A program made the position numbers and the translations under genes. Shown piece by piece: positions 23,629 through 43,991 of a stretch of 64,000 bases of DNA (positions within the stretch are counted from its first letter, which is position 1; every line of letters starts with the position of its first letter). This DNA comes from Posidonia oceanica. Its lineage: Eukaryota; Streptophyta; Magnoliopsida; Alismatales; Posidoniaceae. The notes under the pieces were generated by a model. The model had not been told where the DNA came from, made no database searches, and saw only the letters and a program-made list of their open reading frames with translations. Where the stretch lies: contig JAZBRS010000044.1 in NCBI GenBank assembly GCA_037176725.1, positions 6,634,001 through 6,698,000 of the forward strand, given 5' to 3'.

Positions 23629-23715
23629 AAACATCTTTATTCTGTACGATTAAAGGAAAATGAAATTCCTATCAAATCAATTCTTGTAATTTCTAAATGC
23701 ACAAACCCCCCCTTA

Positions 23716-24803
23716 GGTTACAAAATCTCATATTACTTAGAGGTGCAAATCACATGGAACATGTCTAGGCTAAAATATGATTCAAACTGTACTTATCAAT
23801 TTGGATTTTCTTTTTACCAAATTGAAATACTCATTTCGTTGAAACCAAACCAAACCAAATCAAATTATTTAAAAATTGGTTTAGTTTGGTTCAATTCACA
23901 ACTTCCAACATAAAATAAGTCTATGTATAGATTAAATAAATTATAATACAATATAAGAATATGCAATTAGAATATTGTAAAATCCAAAAAATAAATTATT
24001 GTGCCTCACATCAATCACCAAAAAAACACTTCAGAATATATCAACATAACATTAACAAAAACCAAACATGTCTAACATCAATAAGTTCCTACTTTCAAAC
24101 TTAAGAAATGCATGCAGGAGAAGATCTTAAATTGTTATAGGTTGTGTGTTTTGTTTTGCTTACCATCCCATGGGCTTAGCCAGTTAGCCATCATTAAAGA
24201 GAAGAAAAAGAAGGATAGGGAATGTGAGGTTAATAAAAAAGAGAATAATAAGACACATTAGAAGGCTGAGAATATGAGGTCTTAGCCTCATTTTGAAGGT
24301 CTAAAGAATATATTGAAATCAAGGTACCTTCGTGAAGCCTCTATTCAATCGGATTTCACACGATCTTCATAGGTTGTATTGTTTTTCTTGCATCTTGTTA
24401 CCTCCATCTCCTTTTTATCAGGTCCGCAAAATCCAATCCAATTCTATGATCTCCAATGGCATTCATTCACCCGACCCCACTTCTTTTTCCACGGTCCACG
24501 CCTGGACACACAATTCGGACATCACCTGGCCTTCACAAACCGCATCCTTCCAAAAAAAACCCCCTCAGCCCTCCCAGCACCCCCCCCCCCCCCCCCCCCC
24601 CCCAGGAAAGCACCGTTCGAAATGACACTAACACCGGAAATTTCACAAAACCCCCACTAATCCCAACCCTCCACCACCACACCCGCCCCCCACCACACTT
24701 TTCTGCCTTACACATGAGGCCTCCTCCCAAACCCTAGCCCTCACACAGGCCACAAACCCTAGAAGAAAGGAATAACCTCCCGTCCTCCGTCGCGATCCGC
24801 GAG
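23716..24803. promoter_or_regulatory. Upstream region of the PWWP gene
   Basis: About 1.1 kb of AT-rich DNA gives way to C-rich DNA near 24540, with an uninterrupted run of 24 C at 24580-24603. It probably contains the promoter and 5' UTR. No TATA box is assigned with confidence. Confidence 0.5.
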
Positions 24804-26915
24804 ATGGACGGCGAAGAGGAGCAGCAGCAGAAGCCGCACGTCGTCGCCGCCGGCGACTTCGTCTGGGGCAAGCTCAAGAACCAACATTGGTGGCCTGGCC
24901 AGGTCCACCACCCTTCCTCCGCCTCCGACTCGGCGGCGAGGACGAAGCCGAAGGACTCAGACTCCGCGGTACTCATCGCGTTCTTCGGGAACGGGACCTT
25001 CGCGTGGTGCGACGCGGCGGCGGTGAGGCCGTTCGTGGTGGTGTTCGACAGCCTGGTGCGGCAGAGCAACGGGAGGGGGTTCGTGACCGCCGTTGCGGCG
25101 GCGCTGGACGAGATCGAGAGGTGTTTGGAGGTGGAGATGACTTGCAACTGCGTGGCGGGGGAGTGGAGGAGGAAGCTCGACCGGCCGCTGGTGGTGAATG
25201 CGGGGATCAGGGACGGGGTGGCGGGGCCGAAGGGGCGGGTCTACGGGCTTCCGGTTGGGGATCTACGGAGTCCCGGGGAGTTTCTCGGGAGGTTCCGAGA
25301 AGTCGCGTGCGACGTGTCCGGGGTGAGTTTGTTGGAGTCGGCGGTGATGCGGAGTTGCGTGGCGGTGTATTGGAGGTTTCTCGGGAGGTATGCGCCGCTG
25401 CCGGAGTGGAGCGAGTGGAAAGGGATTGCGGAGGACGGGGTGGAGGTGGAGAATGTGGCGAGGAAGGGGCCGAGGGGAGGGAGTCGGTCGCATTATAAGG
25501 CGAAGAAGGAGAGGAGCATGGCGGAGCTGATTGCCGAGACGGGGTTGGATGCTGCTGCTGCCGGCGGCGAAGATGAGGAGGAACAAGCGGTTGCGGAGGA
25601 GAACCCGGAGTCTTCGGTTAGGAAGAGTAGGAAGAAGAAGAAGGAGGAGGTGAAGGAGGGGGTGGAGGTTGCCAATGCTGGTGGCGGGGTTGAAGAAGAA
25701 GGGCAAGCTTCGTGTAGACGGGAGCGGAAAAAGAGCAAGTATTTGTCCCCTCCTTATACAATGGTGGACAACAGTAGCAAGAATTCGGGGAAAGGTTCGG
25801 CTTCTATGCGGTATGAGGAGGATTCTGAGACAGGAGAGCTTTCCGGGGCCAGGCCGATGATGAAATGTAGTATGAAAAGCTTTGTGTTTGAAGAGTACAG
25901 CGGCTCGGTGAATGAGTTGCTATCTCAGTTGCGGTTGACGGCACTGAATTCCATGTATCTAGTTGGTAATGGGTTTGATTCTGTTATCAGGGGCTTCTTT
26001 GGTAGACGTCGGAGCTCGCTTTATGTTAGTGGTCCGGATTTTTACGATTACAACAAAAGCTTGGAGAGTCCTGCTGGTGGTGTGGATGTGAAAACTCCAC
26101 GTCCTGAGACCGGTCTGTTTTCTCAAGAAGGCAAGCCTGGTGGTTTTCAAATCGTCAGTGATTTGGAAAAATGTGACTACATTTCAAAGACTGTTGGGAA
26201 AAGAAAATCTCACGCTCATGACGACAATGGTCTTGAGGAAACCAATGTGAAAACTCCGGGTTTTGACATCAACATTTCTGTAGAAGGGAAGTCCCATGGG
26301 GTTGTAGAGGGTGATGGTCTGATAGATGTCAATGTGATATGTCCAGGTCTTGAAGCCAATGGTTTGAACGACGGCAATCGACCCGATGGAGATAAACCTA
26401 AGAAGATAAGGAAAAGGAAGTCTGTGGATCTTGAGGCCAATGGCTCTGGAGAGCCCAAGTCTAGGGGACGTCCCAAAAAGAAGTCCCTCAGCGGTGAGAT
26501 CGTGGGTAGCGTGTCAATTGGGCAAGTAGCTGGTGGCCTGGCAAATGGCAGGCCTGAGAAGAAGGGGAGAGGGAGGAAGAGCAAAAAGGATGAAGCGAAT
26601 ACAGACTTGCCTAGTGTAGCTTCTTGCCTGCTACAGCCCCACCATGTCAATTCTAGCAGTCCACTGCTGCCATCACAATCTGTTCCAAAGCCTCCTCTTG
26701 ACTTTGTGAAGAACAGTCTGGAGAAAATGATAACCACACTGAATGAATCTGCTTCAAAAGGGGAAGATGCAGAGCCTACGAGCGAATTGAAGCCGGAGGC
26801 AAAGGGAAAATTGGTTGATGAGATGAATGGGCTGCTGAAGAAGGTGAACAAGCTTCTGACAACAACAAATACAACTTCCAGTGGTGCTGGAGGGCCGCCT
26901 GGAGGCTCTACTTAA
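24804..26915 (+). CDS. PWWP domain-containing chromatin protein
   Basis: A single open frame of 703 residues starts at the first ATG after a C-rich leader. Residues about 16-80 form a PWWP domain: GDFVWGKL, then the core WWPG at 29-32, the hydrophobic strand AVLIAFFGNGTFAW and the acidic/aromatic end. PWWP domains bind nucleosomes through methylated histone lysines and DNA (family knowledge), so a nuclear chromatin role is inferred. The remainder is largely disordered, with Lys/Arg/Glu-rich segments (about 220-310) and AT-hook-like patches (RGRPKKK near 553, GRPEKKGRGRK near 581). A C-terminal helical stretch at about 628-690 (PPLDFVKNSLEKMITTL) is probably an interaction region. The first 600 bp are very GC-rich and GC falls along the gene. 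The specific plant PWWP subfamily was not determined. Confidence 0.88.
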   Translation: MDGEEEQQQKPHVVAAGDFVWGKLKNQHWWPGQVHHPSSASDSAARTKPKDSDSAVLIAFFGNGTFAWCDAAAVRPFVVVFDSLVRQSNGRGFVTAVAAALDEIERCLEVEMTCNCVAGEWRRKLDRPLVVNAGIRDGVAGPKGRVYGLPVGDLRSPGEFLGRFREVACDVSGVSLLESAVMRSCVAVYWRFLGRYAPLPEWSEWKGIAEDGVEVENVARKGPRGGSRSHYKAKKERSMAELIAETGLDAAAAGGEDEEEQAVAEENPESSVRKSRKKKKEEVKEGVEVANAGGGVEEEGQASCRRERKKSKYLSPPYTMVDNSSKNSGKGSASMRYEEDSETGELSGARPMMKCSMKSFVFEEYSGSVNELLSQLRLTALNSMYLVGNGFDSVIRGFFGRRRSSLYVSGPDFYDYNKSLESPAGGVDVKTPRPETGLFSQEGKPGGFQIVSDLEKCDYISKTVGKRKSHAHDDNGLEETNVKTPGFDINISVEGKSHGVVEGDGLIDVNVICPGLEANGLNDGNRPDGDKPKKIRKRKSVDLEANGSGEPKSRGRPKKKSLSGEIVGSVSIGQVAGGLANGRPEKKGRGRKSKKDEANTDLPSVASCLLQPHHVNSSSPLLPSQSVPKPPLDFVKNSLEKMITTLNESASKGEDAEPTSELKPEAKGKLVDEMNGLLKKVNKLLTTTNTTSSGAGGPPGGST

Positions 26916-28339
26916 TGACAAGCAGTCTTTAGTTGGAGATGTGTATGTACTGTAGGCTTAGTCCTTTTTGTATTCTCTTCTTGTTGATGAGCTTAGGTAG
27001 TTTATATGTAGAGATGATGGATTCCAACCATCGGCTGGTTGTGCTGCTGAGATGGCCGCTTAGATTAATATATATATGTTAGATCTGTTAAGCATGTGCT
27101 CCAGAGCATCCTCTTAAGTTTGCAAGCAAAATTCACAGCAATAGGGAGGAGAGATGGATGTACTGTTGAAGATGGTGAAGAAGTTGCTAATCTGTAAAAC
27201 TGTTGCTGGTGGTGGAATTACTTATTAGAACAATGTTATCTGTTAGATATTATATTTAACTACTGTAAGTTCAGTCTCTTCTAAACCTTCTTGCTAGATT
27301 GGTGGTGGTTTAAATGATGTCTAGATGTGGCATGCATTTTCATTCCCGAGGAAAATGCATGCTTCCTGAGGCATGCAATTTCAAAACTAAGGCATGGTTC
27401 CTTCGAAAATGTTTTCTGCAAAAGAATTAGGAGATTTCTTGCTTTCTCTTGATTATCTTATGTAATCATTAGCTTTTTTCTCAGGGCTTCCTTTTATAAT
27501 GTTTTCTGGTTGGTTCCATGTCTAATTGTTTTTTTTCTCTGCAAAAAAGTGGCAGTAGTTTTTCTTCATGTTTAAGAAACATCAAACATCTTCCTGATCA
27601 TTTCCTTGTATTCTAGTATGTAAATCGGGCATTAGTCTTTATTGTTTTCTGGAGATCTTCTTGATATGAAAAGTTCATTTCTATCCATGTTTTGTAGTGT
27701 GTACCTGTACATGTTTGGTTTTATCCTAATAATCCAATAATCTCTGAAAGAAGATTTGTAGTTGGTGCTGTGTCTTTGCTGTTTGAGATTACAATAGATG
27801 ATAAACCCAAATTTTCATTGCATTTTTTTTGTGTTTCCTTGTGAGAGTCTTTTTTGAACGAGGAGGTGGTTGTCCTTCGCAATCATCACCATGAGATCCA
27901 AGTTCGATATCACTTGAATCCATTGTTGTCTGGAAATAAATGTATTTCCTGATGTCCATGGGTGTTTAACTCTTGTGTAATTACAAAGAGGTTTTAGCAC
28001 TTGATCAAGTGATTGTAGATAATTGGTCGAGTTTAATTATTAACACTTTGACATTGATGGTGCTAACACTTACGAATGGTATAGAAGCATAAAAAGCTGT
28101 GTTTCTACGTTGACTTGAAAATTATGTTCTGTGTGTTACTGCAGTTTCTTTCTAGATTCCTTTGTTGTCCAAAATTTGTTTTCTACTGCAGTTGTGATAC
28201 CTTGTCTTACCATGCATATACTTTTCGCTGTTATGATAATTTGTTGATTATTTGTAACTTCTAGTCATGTTCATTTTTTGATTATTTGTAGCTTGGTCCC
28301 ACCATTTCTAGCTTCCGGTATCAATTCTAACAAGTTACG

Positions 28340-28655
28340 ATTCTTTCTTGTTCATGGCACAGTTTTTCTCTAACTACTAGTCTTGTGATTAGTACTTGGA
28401 TGGAAAAACTTGGACATGCAAACAAATTGTGTCTTGCTTAGAAGTTAGAACTATTATCTTTTGAAGTTACACTTCTCCTTCTTCATGGAAGCTTAGGATT
28501 CTTTCTCATTCATGGCACAGTTTTTCTCTAACTACTAGCCTTTTAATTAGTACTTGGATGGAAAAACTTGGACATGCAAAGAAATTGTGTTTTTTTGCTT
28601 AGAAGTTAGAACTATTATCTTTTTAAGTCACACTTCTTCTTCATGGAAGCTATAG
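28340..28655. repeat. 158-bp tandem duplication
   Basis: The block starting 'attctttcttgttcatggc' at 28340 is repeated from 28498 with scattered substitutions and small indels. Both include 'ggatggaaaaacttggacat'. No gene is seen in it. Confidence 0.85.
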
Positions 28656-30170
28656 GTCTTTGACGATTAGGTATTAAACAATCCTAGTTGTTGGGTCGAT
28701 GTTGAAATGGACGTTGAAAATGGGTCGTCCCAAGAAAGCGTAGCAATTGTACAATTTCTTTTTAAATGGAGACTAAATGGTGAGTTGGTGTGCCTCATTC
28801 TAGGATTTTATGAAAACAAATAGGGAGTTTTGTTTGAATATCTTTGAAAACATAGCGAATAATTCATATATTCTCTTAAAATAGCTAATTATCAGTATAC
28901 CTTCCTAAATAATTAATCATAGCTATAATACCCTTGTGGTTAACATACATTGTGAATAATTTGTCTTTTGTCATTTAAAATATCATTTTGTCCTTGTTGC
29001 TTTTGAACCAATCGAAAATGTGAATTTCGAGTTTCTTCCTAAATGATCATGTCTTTATCAAAGATAGTGGCAAAGAATCATAAGAGTTATCACTAGAAGA
29101 GAAGATATGAGGGAAGAAACGGATAGAATGCACGAAATATGAGTGCAGAGTTGCACTGAAATTAAATAGGTAGGGATATTTTTGCCTTTTCATATGTTGG
29201 GTTAGTGGTTAACCTTGGGTTAGTAATTTTGTGATAATGGTAGACTAATGGAAGGGTATATAAGCATAATGTTGATTTGCATTGATGTCCATAAACAATT
29301 AACTATTTTAGAAAGATATACAAACTATTTGCTATGTTTCCAAGAATATTCAAGCAAAAATCCGAAACAAAAGGCTCTTACAACTCGGCTAGTGAGGTTG
29401 GCCTAATCTCAAAGGAAAATAAAAGTGGGGTCACAACACAAAACCAGTCTAACTAGCACAGTTAGCCTATGAATCTTGTATTGTATCAATCAATTTTCCT
29501 AACCTAAAGCTTGAATTACGTATAATTGCAAGAAAAAGTTGCTTCATTTTCTGAAATTTCTTGGATTAGTTAGTCAAATTTCAAACATGGAAACGAGGAT
29601 CAATGACATTCATCCTTTCATTAAGACTTTCTTAAAAGCACGTTGTTTGGTATCAACGTGTGATATATGAATACTAGCATATGTATGAACACTTCTGATG
29701 CACATTTGTGCATTTGTTCGTAAATATACATGCTTTTCTACCGAGCTCAAAACAATGTGTTACATGTCCTAAATTCAGAATCCAATCTACAAAACCTTTG
29801 ATTTACATCTTTTAAGACATCTATGTACAAATTTTCAATCTATTTGTACACTTCTAACATGTGGATCTAATTAATTATAAATTTAATGGGGTTCTGAAAA
29901 AAAACACTGACATTTAATTTGCACTAAAAAAAATTATTTTCGATATTTTTTGATACATTCGGATTCGAAAGTTTCAAATTTACATCTCTAAAGTAACCTC
30001 TTGAAAACTAGAATCATACCGAAAAAATGGAAAACTTGAAATTTCAATTTTTTTGTTTGAGTTATCTGAGTTTTGAACAAGAGAGTGCATTTGATGTAAA
30101 ATGCTTACAAGTGCATTGGAAGCTGATCCTTCTACATATAAATTGTGAACACATCCCCCTACATGTCCAT

Positions 30171-30392
30171 GGATTAAATAGCCCAATAGCGCATTGAATT
30201 TTCAACTCTCGTGAATCACAAATAATAATCGATAATTAAATCACTTAGCCTCCAAATTCTATTGGATATCACATGGCTTCATAGATTAAATAGATAGCGT
30301 CGAATTTTGATCGACTCTGGATGAATCACAAATAATTGATAAGTAAACCACTTGCCTCCAAATTCCAGTGGCTACCGCTTTGCTCTCACCTC
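30171..30392. repeat. ~111-bp diverged tandem duplication
   Basis: Two units starting 'g/agattaaata' (30171 and 30282) share 'gaatcacaaataat', a 'gataa(t/g)taaa' segment and 'gcctccaaattc' in the same order. Confidence 0.65.
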
Positions 30393-31399
30393 TGCCATCT
30401 AAAATTGGCTGCGATATGAAACTTCCTGATATTGGAGTACCCACCAGGTGACCACTCATTTATTTTTTTCCCCGAATTCTATTTCCTATATTAACCAACT
30501 CTTCTTGATAAAACCTTTTCTTTTTTTTTTAATTCAGTGGTGAGTTAAGGCCACAAGTTCCAAGTCATCATCAAACAAAATATAGTTTATTTAATATATA
30601 ATTATTTTTCTAGCTAAAAAATTACAGATTTAAATCTTATTAAATGTAAAATTTTAAAATAATAATAATAATAACGCATACCAATCGAACAAAATCCTAT
30701 CTATTCTTCTTCTCCTCCGCCACAGAAGTCATGTCACCTATGGACAAAATTTGACACCCAATCTACCTCCATCTTATCATTTCATGCTCGCACGTCTTGT
30801 CACCAAACGGATAGAATTATGGGTCTATTTGTTGAATAAAAAACTAATTATTGTCAAATATTGTTAAAGAACAATAAACCAAAAAGTCCACTCCTCTTTC
30901 CTTTTTTTCTTCTGCCTTTTTTTTTTATTCTTTAAATAAATTTTTATTCCATGTGTCATCATCTTATCGGTATTTACTATTAATGTATTATTAGATCCAC
31001 AAATAATCCTGTACATATGATCTACAAACAAAGTGACCTTAGGTTGACAACTGGTTCTCCATTGTCCTTGCACATGTTCATGTCAATGTTGAATTATTGG
31101 CGGTGGGTTTATAGGGCCTGGATACATTTATCGGTAGGAGAACCCACTAGGTTTGATTTGTCTCTTAGGTACTTATACGAGTCTTCTTCAATTCCCATCT
31201 TTGTCATCCTTGTAGCAAAATCTTTTTCTTGGATTTCTAACTACTGGTCCATTTGTCAATTAATCTTAAGGTATGGTTTCAAATAATCTAAAAAATCACA
31301 CTTATAAGAGTTTTCTTTCTTTCTTTTGGCTACAAATAGTTAACGTTCCTATGTCATCTCATAAAATCCTATACCCATGCAAACAAATCCTGTATACGA

Positions 31400-32490
31400 A
31401 AGACTTCTCCAAAAAGCTTAAAGCTGAGAAAGTTTAAGATTATCGATCTATTAACTTGTTCAATAGTAACTACAAAATTATATCAAAATACTTAGTTTTC
31501 AGATTAAGTCCTATCCTTAATATTTTTCTAGATGACTTACAAAGTGGTTCTCTTCAGGATTATAATATTAGTGATTATTTTATTGTGGTACAAGAAACCT
31601 TTCGTTTTATTCACTCCTCTCATTTGCAAAGAGTCATGATAAAATTGAACTTCGAGAAAGTCTTTAATAATGTTAATTGAGACTTTCTCCTAAACTCCCT
31701 AGCAAACTTTAGCTTTGGCAATAAATAGATTTCTTTGATTAGAATGTGTATTTACACTGTTAAATTGTCTATCCTGTAATGATCCTGGCGTATCGAGATA
31801 GAGGATGGACCTCTTCAATATGAACCAAAACATAAATCTGAACCATTCTCTTTCTCTCCTACCCCATTTCAATGATATCATAAACTCTCTCCCCCTCATC
31901 CGAGAAAAATACTATCTCCAGGATGCTATCTGAAAGTAAAGAATTTTCTATCAAGAGCTGTTATAACATTCTAAATGATGGTGGCTTAAAGTCAGTTTTT
32001 AAAATAAGTATTTGGAGAAGTGCAGCTCCTTTAAAGGTTAAAATCTTTACTTGACTTGCTTTCTATGGTAAAATACTATCTCGAGCCAATTTAGTGAAGA
32101 GCGGTTGGACGAGCCCACTACACTGTGATATTTGTGGTTTTCATGGAGAATCTGTTACTCATCGTTTCTTTCATTGTCCTATCTTAAAAGCCATTTGGAA
32201 TTTTTACTTACATAATGCAAATAATCATTTGTCTCCTATAAGTTTATCTCAAACTTTCTCTTTTAAGTATTTATTTGAATTTCATATTAATTTGAAGGAC
32301 TGGAATACCACTGTTTTAGCTACTGTTTGGTGTCTTTGACTAAATTGAAATAAAGTTATTTTTTGTAATAATAGTAGAGATATTTCCTTAATATTTCATC
32401 ATATTATGTCTCTAACAAATTTCTGGTCAGATAATTTGATTTCCAAACAAAATGCTACGATTTCCGCTAATTCGGTTAACTACCAGTAAA
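31400..32490 (+). pseudogene. LINE (L1-type) ORF2 remnant
   Basis: An N-terminal reverse-transcriptase segment is recognisable at 31430-31680: 'YKIISKYLVFRLSPIL', then 'VVQETF' and 'KLNFEKVFNNV', corresponding to the plant LINE order 'YKIISK..ANRLK..L', 'Q..F' and 'KLDFEKAYD'. After a large internal loss, 32094-32339 has the zf-RVT zinc-binding pattern CDICG..ES..HRFFHCP..KAIW followed by a 'WCL..LN.NKVIF' tail. Stops separate the parts. It is a decayed, internally deleted copy, and I did not resolve its ends. Confidence 0.75.
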
Positions 32491-33612
32491 CGTAGCACAA
32501 TTGAGATCTAATTCATAATGCCTAGGAGAACTCTATTGTATCCAATACTGTTGGACATCGAAGCCCAGGAGACACTAGCGATCCCTTTACTCCTAACGTT
32601 GACCAACCCTTCCGGTCCTTGGGTGCAGCCGCTCAAGCAACTAATGAGCATGAAGAATGGAGACTCATGGAAGATAATGTCCTTTAATCCTTACTCTCTC
32701 TCCTACTAAGCTGCAGTTTGTTTTTATATAGTCTTTTGCAGGCTTGGTCTCCTTAGTGTTTTTTTGAGTTATGCTTAGATATTATATTGCCTGTGTGAAC
32801 TTAAACTCTCTTAGGATCCTGTTCGGCTCACCTATCCTTTCTCCTTTTTTAGTCGTGGAGTCTAGATAGCTACAATTATTTTCTAGGCTTCTGGTTGCAT
32901 TCAAAGCTCTACATTTGATACTTTCCCTAAGGTTAGGCATCATCGACCTCACATAAATTTATTTATTGATTACTTGAGGAAGGAGTGATAATGGTGATCC
33001 TTTCGTGTTTGACCATGGCTTCTTTCCAATATGAGCATGGTTTAGGTATTCTTGGTTATATAAAAAAATATTATAGTTTTTGCCGTACTCATTCAAATTT
33101 AGTGGCATTGGAAAATTTATCGGATGGAGATGTCCGTGTCTATTTTGGAAGTACACGCAATAGATATAGATACGAAAAATATATGTTCTTATCTTTAAAA
33201 AATAGATACGATACAATACAGATATTTAAGGGACAGATAAAAAAACAAATACAGTAGAGTACAAAGAATTTTTTATGCATAAAATTTTAAATATATGTAA
33301 GTGAATATACTTTACATAACTAATTATATGAAAATCTATAAATCATGACTATTGTCATTTAAAATATATGTATTACAATCAAATCAAAGAATATATCTAT
33401 GTAATATAGATATAATATGGATAATGGATACAAATTAGATATTATAGAAGATTTGAAAAATAATACCCATATCTGTATTCATATCTGCCCGAGATATCCA
33501 TATCCTCTAAAAAATAGATACAAATACGAATACAGGATGGATATCCTATATCCATTTGCACTCTTAAATCGAACCATATATATTCTATAACATGAGTATA
33601 TTAAAAATAAGA
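32491..33612. other. AT-rich intergenic DNA with 'ggatatccatatcc'-type repeat
   Basis: No gene is seen. From about 33120 to 33560 the sequence has many variants of 'gatac(g)aatac', 'gatatccatatcc' and 'tatttttggaag' on both strands, typical of a degenerate dispersed repeat, but no clear termini were found. Confidence 0.45.
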
Positions 33613-33914
33613 ATAATTTCCTTAATCGTACCATCAACTATATCTGTTTTTTTTACTTTAGTACCATCAACTATAAAACCAATCACTCTGATACCTTCAG
33701 CTATTACTGTTAGTTAATTTTAATCATTCTGTTAGGAAACGTTTGGTAAAAAATAAAAGGAGAAAAATGGCCCCTGACATATCAAATTAATTAGGGCAAA
33801 AAACTAACCAGCGTTAAGGGGTAGAAATGCAGTGAAGAACCAATCAATGGCGAAACTGGTGAAAAAAACATAAGTTCCTAACTACGGAGTTAAGAAAGGA
33901 AGACAGAGTTAGAG

Positions 33915-34527
33915 CCTGGAACGTCGGTGAAGAACTCGTCAACGCCAAGGGGTTACTCTCCTTCTCGCTCAAACGGATTAAGTAGATGGTGGTGGAAGTG
34001 CTCAAGATCCAAGCTGACATGGCGGAGGAGGACACACCATTCAACGTGTTCCCCCTCGCAGGCAAGGACGACCCCACCCCCCCGCTCTCCTCTGCCCTCG
34101 CCCTCGATGAATGGATGAAGACTAAGAGGAGCACGGTGGGCGATGTGATGGTGGTGCAAATGAGGGACCCCGTGAGAATGGGGGGGGGGGGGCGATGGTG
34201 CAAGCGGTGGGGGTGGATGTGATGGTGGTGCAAATGAGGGACCCCGTGAGAATGTAGGGGGGCCGATGGTGCAAGCGGTGGGGGTGGGGAGAAAGAAGGG
34301 GAGAAGAGGTACAAGGTGGGGAGCGTCAGAGAAGAGAGACGCCCAAGCTCGCAATCCAGATCTCCAAGCCGCTGGTCCTCAAAGACCAAAAGTCCTCCAT
34401 CGGGTTCGAGCTCTTTCAGCGAATGGCGGCGATGCAGTTCGAAGCGCTGGGATCCGAGCTCCTCTTCATGATGGCGATGGACGAGCTCATGGGTAAGACG
34501 ACAGAGCAAATGGCAAAGAGGACATAA
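33915..34527 (+). pseudogene. Captured coding fragments, PMI1-family-like
   Basis: One frame includes VEVLKIQADMAEEDTPFNV followed by 'LSSALALDEWMK' and 'VMVVQMRDPVR'. A later frame includes 'IQISKPLVL', 'FELFQRMAAM' and 'MAMDELMGKTTEQMA'. These resemble conserved stretches of the PLASTID MOVEMENT IMPAIRED1 (PMI1) and PMI1-related proteins, whose members act in chloroplast and nuclear positioning through actin (family knowledge, matched from memory). In the family, the 'GKT.EQ.A' stretch lies before the 'KIQADMAEEDAPF' stretch, so the order appears shuffled here. Stops and frame changes separate the pieces and there is no full gene. The PMI1 assignment needs a database search. Confidence 0.5.
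34142..34290. repeat. 74-bp tandem duplication within the Pack-type element
   Basis: 'gatgtgatggtggtgcaaat' occurs at 34142 and again at 34216. Each copy runs to 'gcaagcggtgggggtg'. The copies differ mainly in the length of an internal poly-G run. Confidence 0.85.
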
Positions 34528-34897
34528 AATAAAATGACGTAACTGACCTTTCGTGTGAAAATCTAACGGAGTTATTAAATCTATTGTAAATTGAAACATA
34601 ATACAAGTTTAGAGTATCAGAATGATTAATTTTATAGTTGAAGATACTGAAGTAAAAAACAGTAATAATTGAAGATACTATTAATGAATTTACTATAAAA
34701 ATAATTTAAGGAAAAAACAAACCCAAAAAAAACAAAATGCCTGTTGGAAAGTCCATTTTTTCCGGGTTTGGTTTCAATGGAGTCTGTTCTCGTTACAAAA
34801 CGTAGAATATGGTCAAAGAATTCCCGATCAGGCCTGTAGTGGTAGCTTTGATGAGGGCCCCAGAGACGAAGACGACCCCACTTTGCCATCTGGGTAG

Positions 34898-43991
<9,094 letters not shown>

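Larger units (their letters stand above)
16751..23715 (-). mobile_element. Degenerate PIF/Harbinger transposon, interrupted by a solo LTR
   Basis: The minus strand carries a HARBI1-like transposase remnant and, upstream of it, a Myb/SANT-like gene remnant, the usual two-gene layout of plant PIF/Harbinger elements. The plus-strand right terminus reads tgcacaaaccccccc followed by TTA at 23713-23715, consistent with a G-rich TIR and a 3-bp TTA target duplication. The left end is not resolved because the Tekay element abuts it at 16750. Subterminal sequence is rich in 'ggaaa..tgaatt' and 'tgcacaaac' repeats. A second possible left boundary lies near 16828, so 16751-16828 might belong to a related neighbouring element. 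Confidence 0.75.
26916..31399. other. 3' UTR and gene-poor intergenic DNA
   Basis: The first ~350 bp after the PWWP stop are likely 3' UTR. The rest is AT-rich without coding signal on either strand, apart from the two short tandem duplications listed separately and an (AAT)n run near 30658-30676. Confidence 0.6.
33613..34715. mobile_element. TIR-bounded, Pack-type element with gene fragments
   Basis: Left arm 33632-33703 (accatcaactat...tttttactttagtaccatcaactataaa...ctctgatac, in parts) and right arm about 34613-34690 are inverted copies of each other. The AT-rich arms surround a GC-rich interior (33840-34500) with strong coding character, the usual look of a gene-capturing DNA transposon (Pack-MULE or similar). 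No transposase is present. Exact ends and target duplication are not resolved. A 74-bp internal tandem repeat lies at 34142-34290. Confidence 0.65.
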
